A program made the position numbers and the translations under genes. The notes beneath the pieces were generated by a model that saw only the letters and a program-made list of their open reading frames with translations, was not told the DNA's origin and did no database searches. 64,000 bases of DNA from Notolepis coatsorum (taxonomy: Eukaryota > Chordata > Actinopteri > Aulopiformes > Paralepididae), in NCBI GenBank assembly GCA_963971535.1, contig OZ020590.1, positions 150,670,788 through 150,734,787 on the forward strand, in the 5' to 3' direction. Shown piece by piece: positions 40,274-52,733 of the stretch (within the stretch, counting starts at the first letter, position 1; each line of letters begins with the position of its first letter).

Positions 40274-40711
40274 TTAGTGATTTTAGATCACACAGGGACT
40301 CGAACCCGTAGCGGTAGCTTTAGTGATTTTAGATCACAGGGACTGTAACCCGTAGCGGTAGCTTTAATGATTTTAGATCACAGGGACTCGAACCCGTAGC
40401 GGTAGCTTTAGTGATTTTAGATCACAGGGACTCGAACCCGTAGCGGTAGCTTTAGTGATTTTAGATCACAGGGACTGTAACCCGTAGCGGTAGCTTTAAT
40501 GATTTTAGATCACAGGGACTCGAACCCGTAGCGGTAGCTTTAGTGATTTTAGATCACAGGGACTCGAACCCGTAGCGGTAGCTTTAGTGATTTTAGATCA
40601 CAGGGACTGTAACCCGTAGCGGTAGCTTTAGTGATTTTAGATCACAGGGACTCGAACCCGTAGCGGTAGCTTTAGTGATTTTAGATCACAGGGACTCGAA
40701 CCCGTAGCGGT
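40274..40711 (-). repeat. 45-bp tandem array, ten units, each with a Pol III B-box-like site
   Basis: Ten 45-bp units each carry GGGACTCGAACCCG or a variant. On the minus strand seven units contain the exact Pol III B-box consensus GGTTCGAGTCC. Three (units 2, 5 and 8) read GGTTACAGTCC. The regular spacing of variants shows a three-unit higher-order period of 135 bp. No A boxes or tRNA folds are present in the units. Confidence 0.85.
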
Positions 40712-40715
40712 ACAG

Positions 40716-41464
40716 TTACAGCATTGCAAATTGAGGTCCCTCCTACCGCCATTCCAACGGCCTCTACCGCCCGTTAACGTCCCTCGTCAAATGGTTTTAT
40801 TAGGATGGGTGCGGCTTCTGTTTTGTGCCGCCAGGAGGCGCAAAGTCAAAGTCAAGTTGGAATTATATCCATCCAGCGCACCGCTGTGTGTGTGTGCACA
40901 CTACAGACATGGACATATTATTTTGCAATGTAATGCTTTTCTGTAGATTATTTGACTGTCATTGGTACAGTAATGGTGTGGTATTTTTGATTAACGTGCG
41001 TTTTTTATGGATAATCAGCTAGATACAGTGCAGTATTATTCTTTACGAGACAACCCAACGTGCTGGCACCGAAGACCCGCCCCTACTCTGCCTCTGATTC
41101 GCAGACTGTGGCTCTAGTTAGGCTCTGGGGGGAATGTAACTGGATGGAACCCGTTGTGAGCAGGCTGGTGGATCGTGTAGTGAATTAACTGGTAAGATAA
41201 CTTAGGTTTACCGTTCGTTTGTTTACTGCAGTTATGTCAGAACGACAATCAACTAATCAACTAACACTAGCAACTGCTCAAATAAAGCATATCCACATTT
41301 GCTGTCAAGTTAACGTTATGGTTATGGTCCCTCGAAAATAGAATGCGACCGCAAGGCTGGCCGTAACATTAGCTAACGTTCATTTAGTGATTTTTAAGAC
41401 CAGCAGGTGTGGCTGTCCTTTAGAGGCTGTAGTGGGGCTCGATTCAAAATGTTGGAGAGGGAAA
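40716..41464. other. Unassigned spacer
   Basis: A segment at about 41067-41105 (GAAGACCCGCCCCTACTCTG and following) is shared with 4086-4120. No gene is seen. Confidence 0.4.
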
Positions 41465-41758
41465 AACGTTAGGTTATGACTATAACCAAGTTCTGTTAGT
41501 TAGGGGCGATGCTTGGCATCGCTACTGCACTATCTCGCGTACGTGCACGCGTACTGAATAAACCACAAATGTACCTCTAATACCAGTATTAGTCTGACCA
41601 CACCCCTCATCAGCTTACCTTCATAAGCAGGTGTGTGGTCACCTGCTCTCCTCCTTCCCAAGCTTTCACCACAAGGTGAGGACAAGGGCTGCAGCGGCGT
41701 CCGATGCCAAGCATCGCCCCTAACTAACAGAACTTGGTTATAGTCATAACCTAACGTT
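41465..41758. mobile_element. Fold-back element with perfect 57-bp inverted ends
   Basis: The arms 41465-41521 and 41702-41758 are exact inverted copies over 57 bp, beginning AACGTTAGGTTATGAC. The 180-bp middle matches, inverted, the right end of the neighbouring larger element (about 46593-46752). No coding sequence is present. Confidence 0.8.
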
Positions 41759-42292
41759 CTGTATCGTTAGTGGCTTAGCTTGGCATCGCTACTGCACAAG
41801 GGAGGCCAAGCGGAGCCACTTGGCTGACAAATACACCCCGCTGACAGCCCCCCAAAACCATCAGAACAGGGAGGGCCGAGCCCCCCCGACCCCCCCTAAT
41901 GGAGGGTAGCCCCCCTATTAGGGACGTCACGGGAGGGCGACGGACCCGACCGTGCGAAGAGGCACTCAAGCAACTCAACGCACAGGGTGAGCAGACCGTG
42001 GCTTGACCCCACGACTACACACACGCACAACCCGCATGCCACCCGGGAACGAACGGAGGAACAACCTCGTTACTGCCCCCAGAATCACGGGGTCAAGGGC
42101 AAACCCAACCCCGTGGCAAGGCCGTAGCAGCGGAGCACGAAGGAAGACCCAGACCCACCAAAAGGACTGGACTCCCTGGAATGGGGGCCCGGAGAAGTCC
42201 ATGATGCCAGCATCAAGACCCCACCAGGTGGGCACGTAGTGCCCCGCCCCCCACATCGCCAGCGTATTCGGACAAAGGCCCCTCAGTTACTG

Positions 42293-42389
42293 CACCTGGT
42301 ATTCCCAGGCGGAACCAACCAGGCCAGAACCTGCCCAGCTTCCGAGATCGGACGAGACCGGGCGTGTTCAGGTCGGTATGGCCGTAAGC
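42293..42389 (-). pseudogene. 5S rRNA-like segment 1 (internally deleted)
   Basis: On the minus strand the sequence starts GCTTACGGCCATACCGACCT, contains CCGATCTCGGAAGCTGGGCAGG, and ends GCCTGGGAATACCAGGT, in 5S order. About 15-20 bases around box C are missing. It cannot be a normal 5S gene. Confidence 0.7.
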
Positions 42390-43056
42390 CGAGCGGGCCC
42401 CGTCCCCCCAATAGTACACCGCCTGGCACACTGACCCTGCAGAATAGGCAGTCAGCATGGCCGTAAGCACACAAAAAAGGTTAACCAACGGAAGCAGGCA
42501 GCGCACCGGGGAAAAACCAGGCAACAGGCTGTTAACCCTAGCCTGGAGACTGCGGACGAGACAGGCGCCAGAGGGGACAGCTGAACACAGCCGCCCCGGC
42601 GGAAGGAGCGTAAGCTGGCGGTGTTGCATGACCAAGCCTCCATTTAACAACCCCCACCCAGAGGGGTCGAGGCAGAGAAGGCTGACACGATTGGCAGACG
42701 TCATGAACGTGCAGGGGCACCCTCAAACGGTGAACCCGGGAGTTGACACTGCTCCAACACACCAGGGAATCAACCACCTCGGTGTTACCCAATGCGGTGG
42801 TTGTTCCTATAACCCCTCAAGAAAAAACTCCAAAACACACCTGCGGGTATACACCGGCTATACCGCAGTACAAGTGTTTCAGTTTCCAAAAAGGGTTAAC
42901 CCAGGCCTACGGGTCGCAAACATCACTTCGGACCGGGCCTGGCGGTACGGGAAGCACAGGGTCACCAGAGGAGGTCAAAAAACCACCCCCACAGGCCCCT
43001 CTTCGCCATGCGTGAGAGAGGAGCGAAAAATAATGGAGAACCAGCCCCTAAGCACA

Positions 43057-43168
43057 CCGTACCTGGTATTCCCCGGCGGTCTCCCAACCAAGTACTAACC
43101 AGGACCAACCTGTGTAGCGGCCGAGATCCGACGAGATCGAGCGCGTACAGAATGGCATGGCTGTAAGC
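43057..43168 (-). pseudogene. 5S rRNA-like segment 2 (near full length)
   Basis: On the minus strand it reads from GCTTACAGCCATGCCATTCT through GATCTCGTCGGATCTCGG, GGTTAGTACTTGGTTGGGAG (box C-like) and CCGGGGAATACCAGGTACGG. It has many substitutions relative to 5S rRNA. SINE3-type elements of fish carry 5S heads, so this may be such a head. Confidence 0.75.
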
Positions 43169-46100
43169 CATGACGACAGTGCTGAGTAAAAACATACCCA
43201 ACCAGGGTCTCCATAGCGCTTAACCCTGTGACACCCAGACCGACCTGGCATTTTTCCCCCTGAAAAAAGCCCAAGTCCCTCAGGGTACCAGAACAGCAGA
43301 TCTGCATCCCCGGCGGACAACGGGTTCAACTGATCTGGACCAGCGTGACCAGAACCAGTCCCGTGCCCTAACCACGCCGACATGCCTACTCCAGGAGAAG
43401 GGCAGATATGCGTGTTGATCTTAACATGAAAAGAAGGCGCCACCCAGACGTCGGGACGAACCGCGCCTGGTGGCCCACCCCAAGGGCGTGAGACCCCACT
43501 ACATATGTTCAGATCCATCCCGTCATCATCCCCCAGACATGAACGAGAATCCGTCGACAACCCACCCAGGTCATGGGATGTGGTCGCCGGAAGAGGAAAA
43601 ACCCCCATCTCAGTTGCTTTATAAAAACGCTGTTTCAACCACAAGCAACTAAGGCGTGCCAGTCAATCGCCTGTTTACAGCGAGCTAGCACTATACGTGC
43701 GTCGGGACACACCCCCATCAATGAACAGGCTATTTAGACCTGTCATTGAATCCCCAAGGCGCCCAGGGGAACGACAAGAGGGGTGTGACACTCCCTAACT
43801 CCAACACTTCTGGAATAGAAAGAAGGAAGCATCAACAGTATGTATCCCAGTCTACACAGCCGGGGTAAAAAATGTTCACATTTTTACATCCCACCACCCT
43901 CCCATAGGAAAGAGACGGGGATCCCCAGAGAGACTTCCCACGCGAGCTGTACAGATTGAAAAGAATATATTGCACCTTGAGCCATGTAAAAAACTGGTTT
44001 TAGGGCCTCCGGGGAAGAGGCACCGAACCCATACACACTCAATAAACGAATTGAATCGAATATACATACAATAGAAAAGGACCCTTCTAGAGGGTCCACT
44101 CACTTTGACAATCTGAGGAGGAAGGCTCTGTACTCTGATGGAGGCTTCCTCACATGGAAGAAGGAGTCCGAACTCACAGAAGGCCTGAGTAGGCGCTTGG
44201 TGAGGAGGAGCCCTGACCACCCCCCCTGAAAACAGATCCATCACATGGACCTGAACAGCACACGGAAGTCCTACCAACAGAGACGCGCACGGTGACGTAC
44301 TCTATGGCGGGGGAATTCCTGCGGTGCACACGCCCAATATACCAGGCCGTGGGACCAGGAACTCCCTCCCCCCCCCCCCCCCCCCCCCCCCCGTAACGTG
44401 CCGAACCGCCACGTGACGGGAACCTTGAAGGACAGGGGGTGTACCCCTGACCGACAGAACAATGGGGAGAGGAAAGGTTACCAGTTCACCCCTTTACGAC
44501 CCCACACCCATGATACGACGTAACGGCAAAAAGAGAATATGACACAGTCATAGTCAGCTCTATGAAGCGTTTCACAGCTCCACACAGCGCACGAGCTAAC
44601 CTGCTATCTGATTTTTACTAAGGAAAAACACAGAATAGAGAGGGCTCTAAGAACCCCGGTCCAACATACACATGTGCTTCTGTGGCCAGTACAACCCAGT
44701 TGTAGGTCACATGACACACACAACCCATCATCACCTACAAAAAATGGCAAAAACACTCAACAGAGGAACGCCGTTTTTTTCACAATGAGAGAATACATCA
44801 TTCTCGATTAGTATCGACCACAGGCCTTGCTAAGCACACATGACAGCAACCAAACCAATTTCCCTTTAGGAAATAAGTTTCTCCAGCTGATTTAGCACAA
44901 CCTCAGCAATCAAGCTGAGAGTTACATCGTATCCCTACCACACAAAAGACACAATTAATGCACAACATGTCTGATAGGAGGTGATAAAGTCCCCAGGGAA
45001 CCGGGGGGGAAACACAATCCTCCTATTTTACCCTCAATACGGCCAGTTAAAACAGGAAAACCTGTTAATGTGTGAACTCACTGTTCATTGTCATTACAGT
45101 CTGAGAAAGAACATTCTTTTACTCACTCGTCACCAAGCATAGCTTCATAGGTTAGTTGCCTTAGTAGTGAGTACACGGTACACATAAACACCATGATGTT
45201 TCTCACACAACAACCAGATCAATACATCACGACATGCACGGAGAAGCTAACTGCCAGTGACAAAAACAGCTCACACACAACCCGCAACGTATCTCAAATG
45301 CATTGCAACAACACACGTTTTGGGAAAAAAACACCGTTATTCACAATACATTTAGCAAGGTAAAACCAGAAGACGTGTTATGAGGTCTGGCCAACCCCGT
45401 ACCTGCCCGGAACGCAGATCAGCGAAGTGCAGTCACAAGCCACCGTAGAACACAGCCGTCCCGTGTTGTTCGATCCGGGCAGCGTCGCCGCTCCACCAGT
45501 CGCTACAGTCCTCTTTGTTGACGCAATCCCCGTCTAGGCTCAGGCAGGGTCGACGAACATCCCCTGTCAAGGATGACGTCGTGGTCAAGAGTGTAAAACA
45601 TGTTAAAATCAAAGCACGTTCAACAGAATAGCATCAAGCTAACGGCTGCTCCAACCGTTCGGGTGCTATTGCTTCCGCTCGCGAGACGCCGATCTACGAC
45701 GCACGCGATCAGGAGCGAGCTCCCGGCGGCGCGCGAGAAGCCAAGCTACCCCGCGCCAGGCCACCGACCGGCTAACCGTAAGCTATGAACATGTAAACAA
45801 TGACATAACACTCACCCAGACAGGCCGCCGTTCTGAACCCTCCTCACTTTTTAAGAGAAAAGAGAAAACAAGACGTCAACACCGCTTCACAACGGTGACA
45901 TTAACACGTCCGGCGGAATCAGCACAGTACCAACTGGCCTGTATAGCTGACTTTGAACATGAATCTGCCGCTATCGCACATTACATGCACATATCCCCTC
46001 GTGAAGGAATACTCTCATTTGGATATGAAAGATGGGGTCTTAACACGGTGACAGAGAGAATCCACTCGTCCAGAACACACAGGGATCACCAGTGTCAATG

Positions 46101-46780
46101 GTCGCGGCCCACTAGTTAAAACTATAATGGTCGCCAGACCAAGGCCTTCTGTCGCCTAGACGGCTAAACAAAGGACCCTAGCCTGGGGCCGGTTTCCATA
46201 AACTTTGTCAAGTAGCCCCCATAGCACTAACAGACAAGTGGAGCCCGCCAGCAAACACTACTCACCCAACCTGGAACGCACCGCTCCTCACAACAGCGGC
46301 ATGTCCGACAGTTCAGCTGTGGCCTGACAGGTTTCACCCCAACAAACACAGCAAGGAACTGCAGTTGAGAAGCATGCAGCGGCGTGCTCCCAATACGAAA
46401 ACCGGTGGAGGGTTTGTAGAATGATCATCATCTTCTAGACACTCCAGTACGAAGACAATATCGCCGTATTTTCTCGAAAATAGTGAGAGAGAAAATAAAG
46501 ATATGATGTCAACGTATCCTTGTTTCCCAAGCTGTTCCTAATCCAATTTCTTCCATCATGGTGTCAAGTGTGGGGATCTACCGAGGCACCTCTTCCTTGT
46601 GGTGAAAGCGAGAAGGAGGAGAGCAGGTGACCACACACCTGCTTATGAAGGTAAGCTGATGAGGGGTGTGGTCAGACTAATACTGGTATTAGAGGTACAT
46701 TTGTGGTTTATTCAGTACGCGTGCACGTACGCGAGATAGTGCAGTAGCGATGCCAAGCTAAGCCACTAACGATACAGAAC

Positions 46781-47474
46781 TGCCATGCCCATTTTCAAAC
46801 GGGTCCCCCATGACCTCTCACCTCAATATCTGGATGAAAATGGGTTCTATGGGTAGCCAGGAGTCTCCCCTTTACATACATTCCCACTTCCCACTAATTC
46901 CATGTAGTCTTGGGGAAGAACCCCAAGAACCCCATGCAGTACAAATGTGTTATTTTAGGATATTCTATGTATTTGATCATTTCTGCATACTGGGATCCCC
47001 AAACAGTCTTGGAATTGCATACAGTACCTTGGGTATACCGGGACATCTGAGTCTCTTGTGATCCAGTGACCCCAATTGTATTAATGTGAGATGATCTTTA
47101 GTCCCCAGAGTAGCTATTTCAACAGCCACTTAACAGAAAGGTTAACCGTCTGTAGTGTGGTAGTGAAAGGGTTAACCTTCTGTAGTGCGGTTGTGAAAAG
47201 GTTAACCCTTTGTCGTGTGGCAGTCGTGTGGCAGTGAAAGGGTTAATGGAGAATCTTAATGTCAAACGTTTTTTAAACCAAAACATAACATGAATTGTCT
47301 ATGGTTTTCCTCAAGGTCTTGGTGTCCTAATGTGGTATTTTGGAGGAGTTTCTTGAGTGGTCAAGAATGGTTACATTTTGCGCCAAATCTGTGTAATCAA
47401 TGGTAATCAACCCAAAAATGTCTGCAACAACTTAAACTTAAAAAAAAAAATTTAAAACGTAAACTGGACTTTGA
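46781..47474. other. Spacer with three-copy GTTAACC repeat
   Basis: Three related units of about 37 bp (47130-47250) carry GAAAGGGTTAACC and TGTAGTGTGG-like sequence. Nothing else was recognised. Confidence 0.5.
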
Positions 47475-47950
47475 AGAAATCTTTATTAATCATTGCACAC
47501 ATTGACAATGTCGTCATGCAGTGACACACACATGCGATGGGCGGCACACACAGATGCAATTTTTTCTTTTTGCATCACCGATGAAATGTTCCTCTCTGCG
47601 TTTGACCCATCCCGTCGTCCTTCCCCCCAAGGGCAGCCAGGAGCAGACATGGGGTGCGGCGTGGGGCCGTCCCCGGGGACCAATCCAAGTGCTCCTGTCC
47701 GTCTTTGTCAGGGACGCGACAGCATTAGTGATCTGTTCTGCATGTTTTTCCATTGGGTTTATCTTATCGGGAGGGGAAACCCTTGTGAGCACGGCGAGAA
47801 CATGCAAACTCAACACAGAAAGGCGCGGGAGATACCCCACCTGGCTAACTGACGGCAACACGGCAACCTGGTCCCCAAGCGGGAATCGAACCCTGGACCT
47901 TCTAGCTGTGAGGCGACTGTAGTGTTAACCACTACACCACCGTGCCGCTT
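47475..47950 (-). mobile_element. V/HE-type tRNA SINE
   Basis: The minus strand starts AAGCGGCACGGTGGTGTAGT (A box). It has B box GGGTTCGATTCCC at 47881-47893 and a core with TTCTGTGTTGAGTTTGCATG, typical of fish SINEs with a shared vertebrate core. It ends in AT-rich sequence near 47475. Confidence 0.8.
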
Positions 47951-48122
47951 ATGGGACATAATTGAGCCTGGGAATGGCCACCATGCTGTTCTAAGCCCTT
48001 CTACTGTACACTCTAAAGTCTAAACCTTCTATATGTCTATTGACACACAGTGCTGAGCTGTCTAATCTTAAATTAATCTTCAGGTTCCCAGTTTTCGGAT
48101 GATGTCACCACTTCTATGTCAC

Positions 48123-48430
48123 ACTGTTGACCTGCTGTCTCTCTCTAAAGATCATCTACTGTTGACCTGCTATCTCTCTCTAAAGATCATCTACTGTTGA
48201 CCTGCTATCTCCCTCTAAAGATCATCTACTGCTGACCTGCTATCTCCCTCTAAAGATCATCTACTGTTGACCTGCTATCTCCCTCTAAAGATCATCTACT
48301 GCTGACCTGCTATCTCCCTCTAAAGATCATCTACTGTTGACCTGCTATCTCCCTCTAAAGATCATCTACTGCTGACCTGCTATCTCTCTCTAAAGATCAT
48401 CTACTGTTGACCTGCTATCTCTCTCTAAAG
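48123..48430. repeat. 35-bp minisatellite
   Basis: About nine units of CTGTTGACCTGCTATCTCTC plus TCTAAAGATCATCTA, with T/C variants alternating. A C-run at 48431-48449 follows. Confidence 0.92.
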
Positions 48431-48449
48431 ACCCCCCCCCCCCCCCCCC

Positions 48450-48704
48450 AAAAAAGGACAAACGGGCTCCACGTGGCTCTCAGAGGGTTAAAGTTCACTC
48501 ATAGACTTGAACCACCAGCTCTCTGAGCATCCCTGAACTTGAGCTCTCAGTGATTCACCCTCAGCCATCTGACCTCAATACCAGGCCGGCCCCACCCGGG
48601 GGGTAAGAGGCTCTCAATTTAGACTATTCCTCTTCAAAGACCCTCCGTGGTCAAATCTAAGACTCTTATTTTCAGTCGAACAAGGCAACACATTCAAAAG
48701 TTTC

Positions 48705-48737
<33 letters not shown>

Positions 48738-49590
48738 AAAAAGAACCCCCAAAAACTTCTCGTCTTCACAAAATGCCTGCGCCCCCTGGAATGGTTCCCT
48801 CGACTGGGGAATGAAAGATTGGCCCATTTTCATCATAGGATTTGTTGACTGCAATCACGTAGACTAGAGGGACCTCTGTACATGTAGTGCCTATCAGAGA
48901 TGTGCTCAAACCTTTTTCAGGATATACTGTAACTCGTTCAGTTTGGGAAAAATACATCAAAATCAACTAATTGAGTAACAAAGTATTGGTAAGACCAAAC
49001 CGACTATTATTCCACTAGGAGTAGTACTGCTATTTTCCCTTTAACCATCTGGGAAGTCGTCCTTTGAAGCACTACTTTTGCAAATACTTTTACAAATACT
49101 TTCGGCACACATTGGTTCGGACACAAGCGCGTGACCTCAAGCATGACAAGATGGATTCTCGCGTGATCTTGCGAAGCCAGCTGCCGCGCAAGGTTATACT
49201 CTCCGACATCTCTCTTGTCGGTTTGCATGAAGAGGACAACATTGTGCTTCTCCTCTCTTTTTGCTACGCTACCTCATACCGTACACCACCTCATACTGTA
49301 CACTGTACACCACCTCATACTGTAGTGTAAACCCTTTGGTGCCATTGCAGCTGTTCCATAGTGTCATGAACCATGCTCAGGGTACAGACAAAACAAGGGA
49401 GACCACACAAGTACTTGAGGATTTAAAGAAAGTAATTGAATTAACTAATGAAACTATTTACAAACGGGAATTAAAGAACGAGTGGATCAGTAATATCAGT
49501 GGTGTAGTCAGTGAGTGCATGGATGAGTCAGTGTGTGGTGTATGCAAGTAATGAGGTGAGAATCAAACAAAACCAAACAAAAGAGCATGG
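48450..49590. other. Unassigned spacer
   Basis: A C-run lies at 48706-48735. No gene is supported. Confidence 0.4.
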
Positions 49591-49596
49591 CCAGCT

Positions 49597-50985
49597 ACAC
49601 TACCCAGCCTCTCCAGTGCCTCTACACTACCCAGCCTCTCCAGTGTTTAGACCTCTACATTACCCAGCCAGTGTTTAGACCTCTACACTACCCAGCCTCT
49701 CCAGTGTTTAGACCTCTACACTACCCAGCCTCTCCAGTGTTTAGACCTCTACACTACCCAGCCTCTCCAGTGTTTAGACCTCTACACTACCCAGCCTCTC
49801 CAGTGTTTAGACCTCTACATTACCCAGCCTCTCCAGTGTTTAGACCTCTACACTACCCAGCCTCTCCAGTGTTTAGACCTCTACACTACACTACCCAGCC
49901 TCTCCAGTGTTTAGACCTCTACACTAACCAGCCTCTCCAGTGTTTAGACCTCTACACTACCCAGCCTCTCCAGTGTTTAGACCTCTACACTACCCAGCCG
50001 CTCCAGTGCCTAGACCTCTACACTACCTCTACACTACCCAGCCGCTCCAGTGCTTAGACCTCTACACTACCTCTACACTACCCAGCCGCTCCAGTGCTTA
50101 GACCTCTACACTACCCAGCCGCTCCAGTGCCTAGACCTCTACACTACCTCTACACTACCCAGCCGCTCCAGTGCTTAGACCTCTACACTACCCAGCCTCT
50201 CCAGTGTTTAGACCTCTACACTACCCAGCCGCTCCAGTGCTTAGACCTCTACACTACCTCTACACTACCCAGCCTCTCCAGTGTTTAGACCTCTACACTA
50301 CCCAGCCGCTCCAGTGCTTAGACCTCTACACTACCTCTACATTACCCAGCCTCTCCAGTGCATCTACACTACTCAGTCTCTCCAGTGTTTAGACCTCTAC
50401 ACTACCCAGCCTCTCCAGTGCATCTACACTACTCAGTCTCTCCAGTGTTTAGACCTCTACACTACCCAGCCTCTCCAGTGTTTAGACCTCTACACTACCC
50501 AGCCTCTCCAGTGTTTAGACCTCTACACTACCCAGCCTCTCCAGTGATTAGACCTCTACACTACCCAGCCTCTCCAGTGTTTAGACCGCTACACTACCCA
50601 GCCTCTCCAGTGTTTAGAACTCTACACTACCCAGCCTCTCCAGTGTTTAGACCTCTACACTACCCAGCCTCTCCAGTGCTTAGACCTCTACACTACCCAG
50701 CCTCTCCAGTGTTTAGACCTCTACACTACCCAGCCGCTCCAGTGCTTAGACCTCTACACTACCCAGCCGCTCCAGTGCATCTACACTACTCAGTCTCTCC
50801 AGTGCTTAGACCTCTACACTACCCAGCCTCTCCAGTGCATCTACACTACTCAGTCTCCCCAGTGTTTAGACCTCTACACTACCCAGTCTCTCCAGTGTTT
50901 AGACCTCTACACTACCCAGCCTCTCCAGTGCATCTACACTATACTCAGTCTCTCCAGTGTTTAGACCTCTACACTACCTAGTAGT
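49597..50985. repeat. 33-bp minisatellite, about 42 units
   Basis: The unit is ACCTCTACACTACCCAGCCT plus CTCCAGTGTTTAG. Variants include GCTCCAGTGC and shortened units lacking the TTAGACC part. Since 33 is divisible by three, every frame stays open; the apparent long proteins are artefacts. Confidence 0.95.
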
Positions 50986-52719
50986 ACCCAGCCTCCCAAT
51001 GGCAGGGTCCTTGACACGAAAAGGTTTGAAGAACCACCATTTTAGAGGCTGTTATACTGAGAGAGAGAATAATGTCCTCCAGAGATTTCTCACAAGCCAT
51101 GACATGCAGTCAAATGTAACTTGTGTTTAAAACTGCATTGATTTGTCAACAACACTTTAAAAAAAAAATATTTGATTCATTTGAGATGTATTTTACCGTT
51201 ACATCACTAAAGGATGCTCTCTGTTTCGTTATTTTGGATTGGGGGATCAATGTGTCAATCATCGTCGTGTGGTCTATGACTGGCTGTGTGGACATTTACC
51301 CCTGAACATGAGCTGGTTGTGTTTGCTCCGAGCAAGGTTTCCCCACTGGCCGTTTATCGGTTATTTCTTTATCCATGGCGGTGGCAAGCTGGGACAGCCC
51401 ATAATATACACAGTGGAGCAGTGGAAAGTGACCGTGTAGTACGTGCGAGGCAAGGCAAATCTATTCGCGGCAGGCCCGCTTGATCGTGTGGCGGGCCACA
51501 AATAAACCCATGCGCGGGGAAACACACGGCCCGTTTATCATCGCGTACAACAGTACATGCTACCAGCGTGAGTGGGTGGTGGGTGGGGAGGGATGGAGCC
51601 TGGCCTCTGCACCACCACGCAGCTCTGATCTGGGATCAGATGAAACACGCAGCAGGGTCTCCTTTGAATTCCAAATGACGAGGGATGTTCCGCGCGTGGA
51701 ACTAGGCCAAGTCTTGCCCCCCCCCCCCCATCGGCGCATCATTAGTGTCTCAAGCCACCGTGGGTATATTTTGAGGTATTGACAGTCGTCTCTTGAAGCC
51801 GACAGACACACAGCAGACGAGCGACGCAATTAGGCCGACCGCGCAAGCGAATTAATTCCCCCTTTTTTTTTTTTTTCAGAAGTCGTTCAACCACCGCCCC
51901 TTTTCACGGACGGACGGGGCCCTGAAACGCAGCAAACCAGATTTCACGATCCATTCCGGCACTCTCCCCATGTCCTCTCTGCACCGCTGCTAATGGGTTC
52001 CCTCTCATTGTGAGGGTGTAATTGCACATTCAGACACAATACAATAAATACATACAGGTTTTTTTTTGCACACAGCGCCCGTATTGATCTACGACTGTAC
52101 TATACTTGCCTTTGATCAGCAGCACTGAGCTGCAGGGAAGCAGAGCTCTACAGTCAGGCTGCTCTCTCACTGAGCTACAGAGCTCTGCAGTCAGGCTGCT
52201 CTCTCATGCCGTTCGGATGATGTAATCGACAAGACCTATGAATGTAGGGATGTTTTATTTATTTTTATATTGTGCTCTAGTGTCTGACTAATAGTCATTA
52301 GTTCTGGCCGGTAGTTAACTATCATGCTAACTATGATATTATGTCATGTATTATTACAGCAGTGGTTCTCAACGTGTCGTCTGGGGACCCCGGGTCCTTG
52401 GGAGGATTGCGGGGGTGGGGGGGTTCCTATAAATAGTTTAATATTACTTTTATTCACTACAATTTAGACTAATGACATAAGAGTGACTATTCTAATTGTA
52501 GGCTTCACTGTAAACGGTTATAGAATTCTGGAAGGGTGTGAGATTATGTGCAAAATAAATCTGCATTGTTTTTTTTGGTGAAGTGTCCCTTTAATAATTA
52601 AGAACCAAATTCTTCTTCTCAGATGTATGTTGTCGTGTGATAAGATCTGAGACAAAATCTTGTCTGGTCTAGGGGATTGAACCAGCGACCTTCCGCAGTC
52701 ACAAGCCCGCTGCTCTAAC
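50986..52719. other. Unassigned spacer
   Basis: No gene is supported. A CAGTGGTTCTCAACGTG at 52362 looks like one hAT end without a matching partner. Duplicated AGCTCTGCAGTCAGGCTGCT-like segments lie at 52142-52205. Confidence 0.4.
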
Positions 52720-52733
52720 GTCTAGTCCAGGGG

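Larger units (their letters stand above)
41756..46780. mobile_element. 5-kb inverted-repeat element of unknown class with 5S-like segments
   Basis: Exact 42-bp inverted ends lie at 41756-41797 and 46739-46780, starting GTTCTGTATCGTTAGTGGC. Base composition differs from the flanks: 41.8-43.6 kb is C-rich on +. No reading frame resembles a transposase or a reverse transcriptase. Two 5S rRNA-like segments lie inside on the minus strand, and a C-run is at 44368-44392. No convincing TSD was found, partly because the left end abuts the fold-back element. Confidence 0.6.

Noticed and set aside
40274-40711. CRISPR array
   Set aside because: The units are contiguous with no unique spacers, and the host is a vertebrate.
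42213-42704. Minus-strand 163-residue frame
   Set aside because: It crosses a 5S-like segment and has no recognisable motif.
42457-43098. 213-residue frame in the inverted-repeat element
   Set aside because: It overlaps a 5S-like segment on the other strand, lies in C-rich DNA where long frames are common, and shows no known domain.
43057-43168. Functional 5S rRNA gene
   Set aside because: Many substitutions in conserved positions and no T-run terminator at the expected place.
48123-48430. CRISPR-like regular repeats
   Set aside because: Pure head-to-tail tandem repeat without spacers.
50358-50981. 207-residue frame with LHYPASPVFRP repeats
   Set aside because: An artefact of a 33-bp tandem repeat without stops.
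52362-52600. hAT starting at CAGTGGTTCTCAACGTG
   Set aside because: No matching right end or 8-bp TSD could be found.
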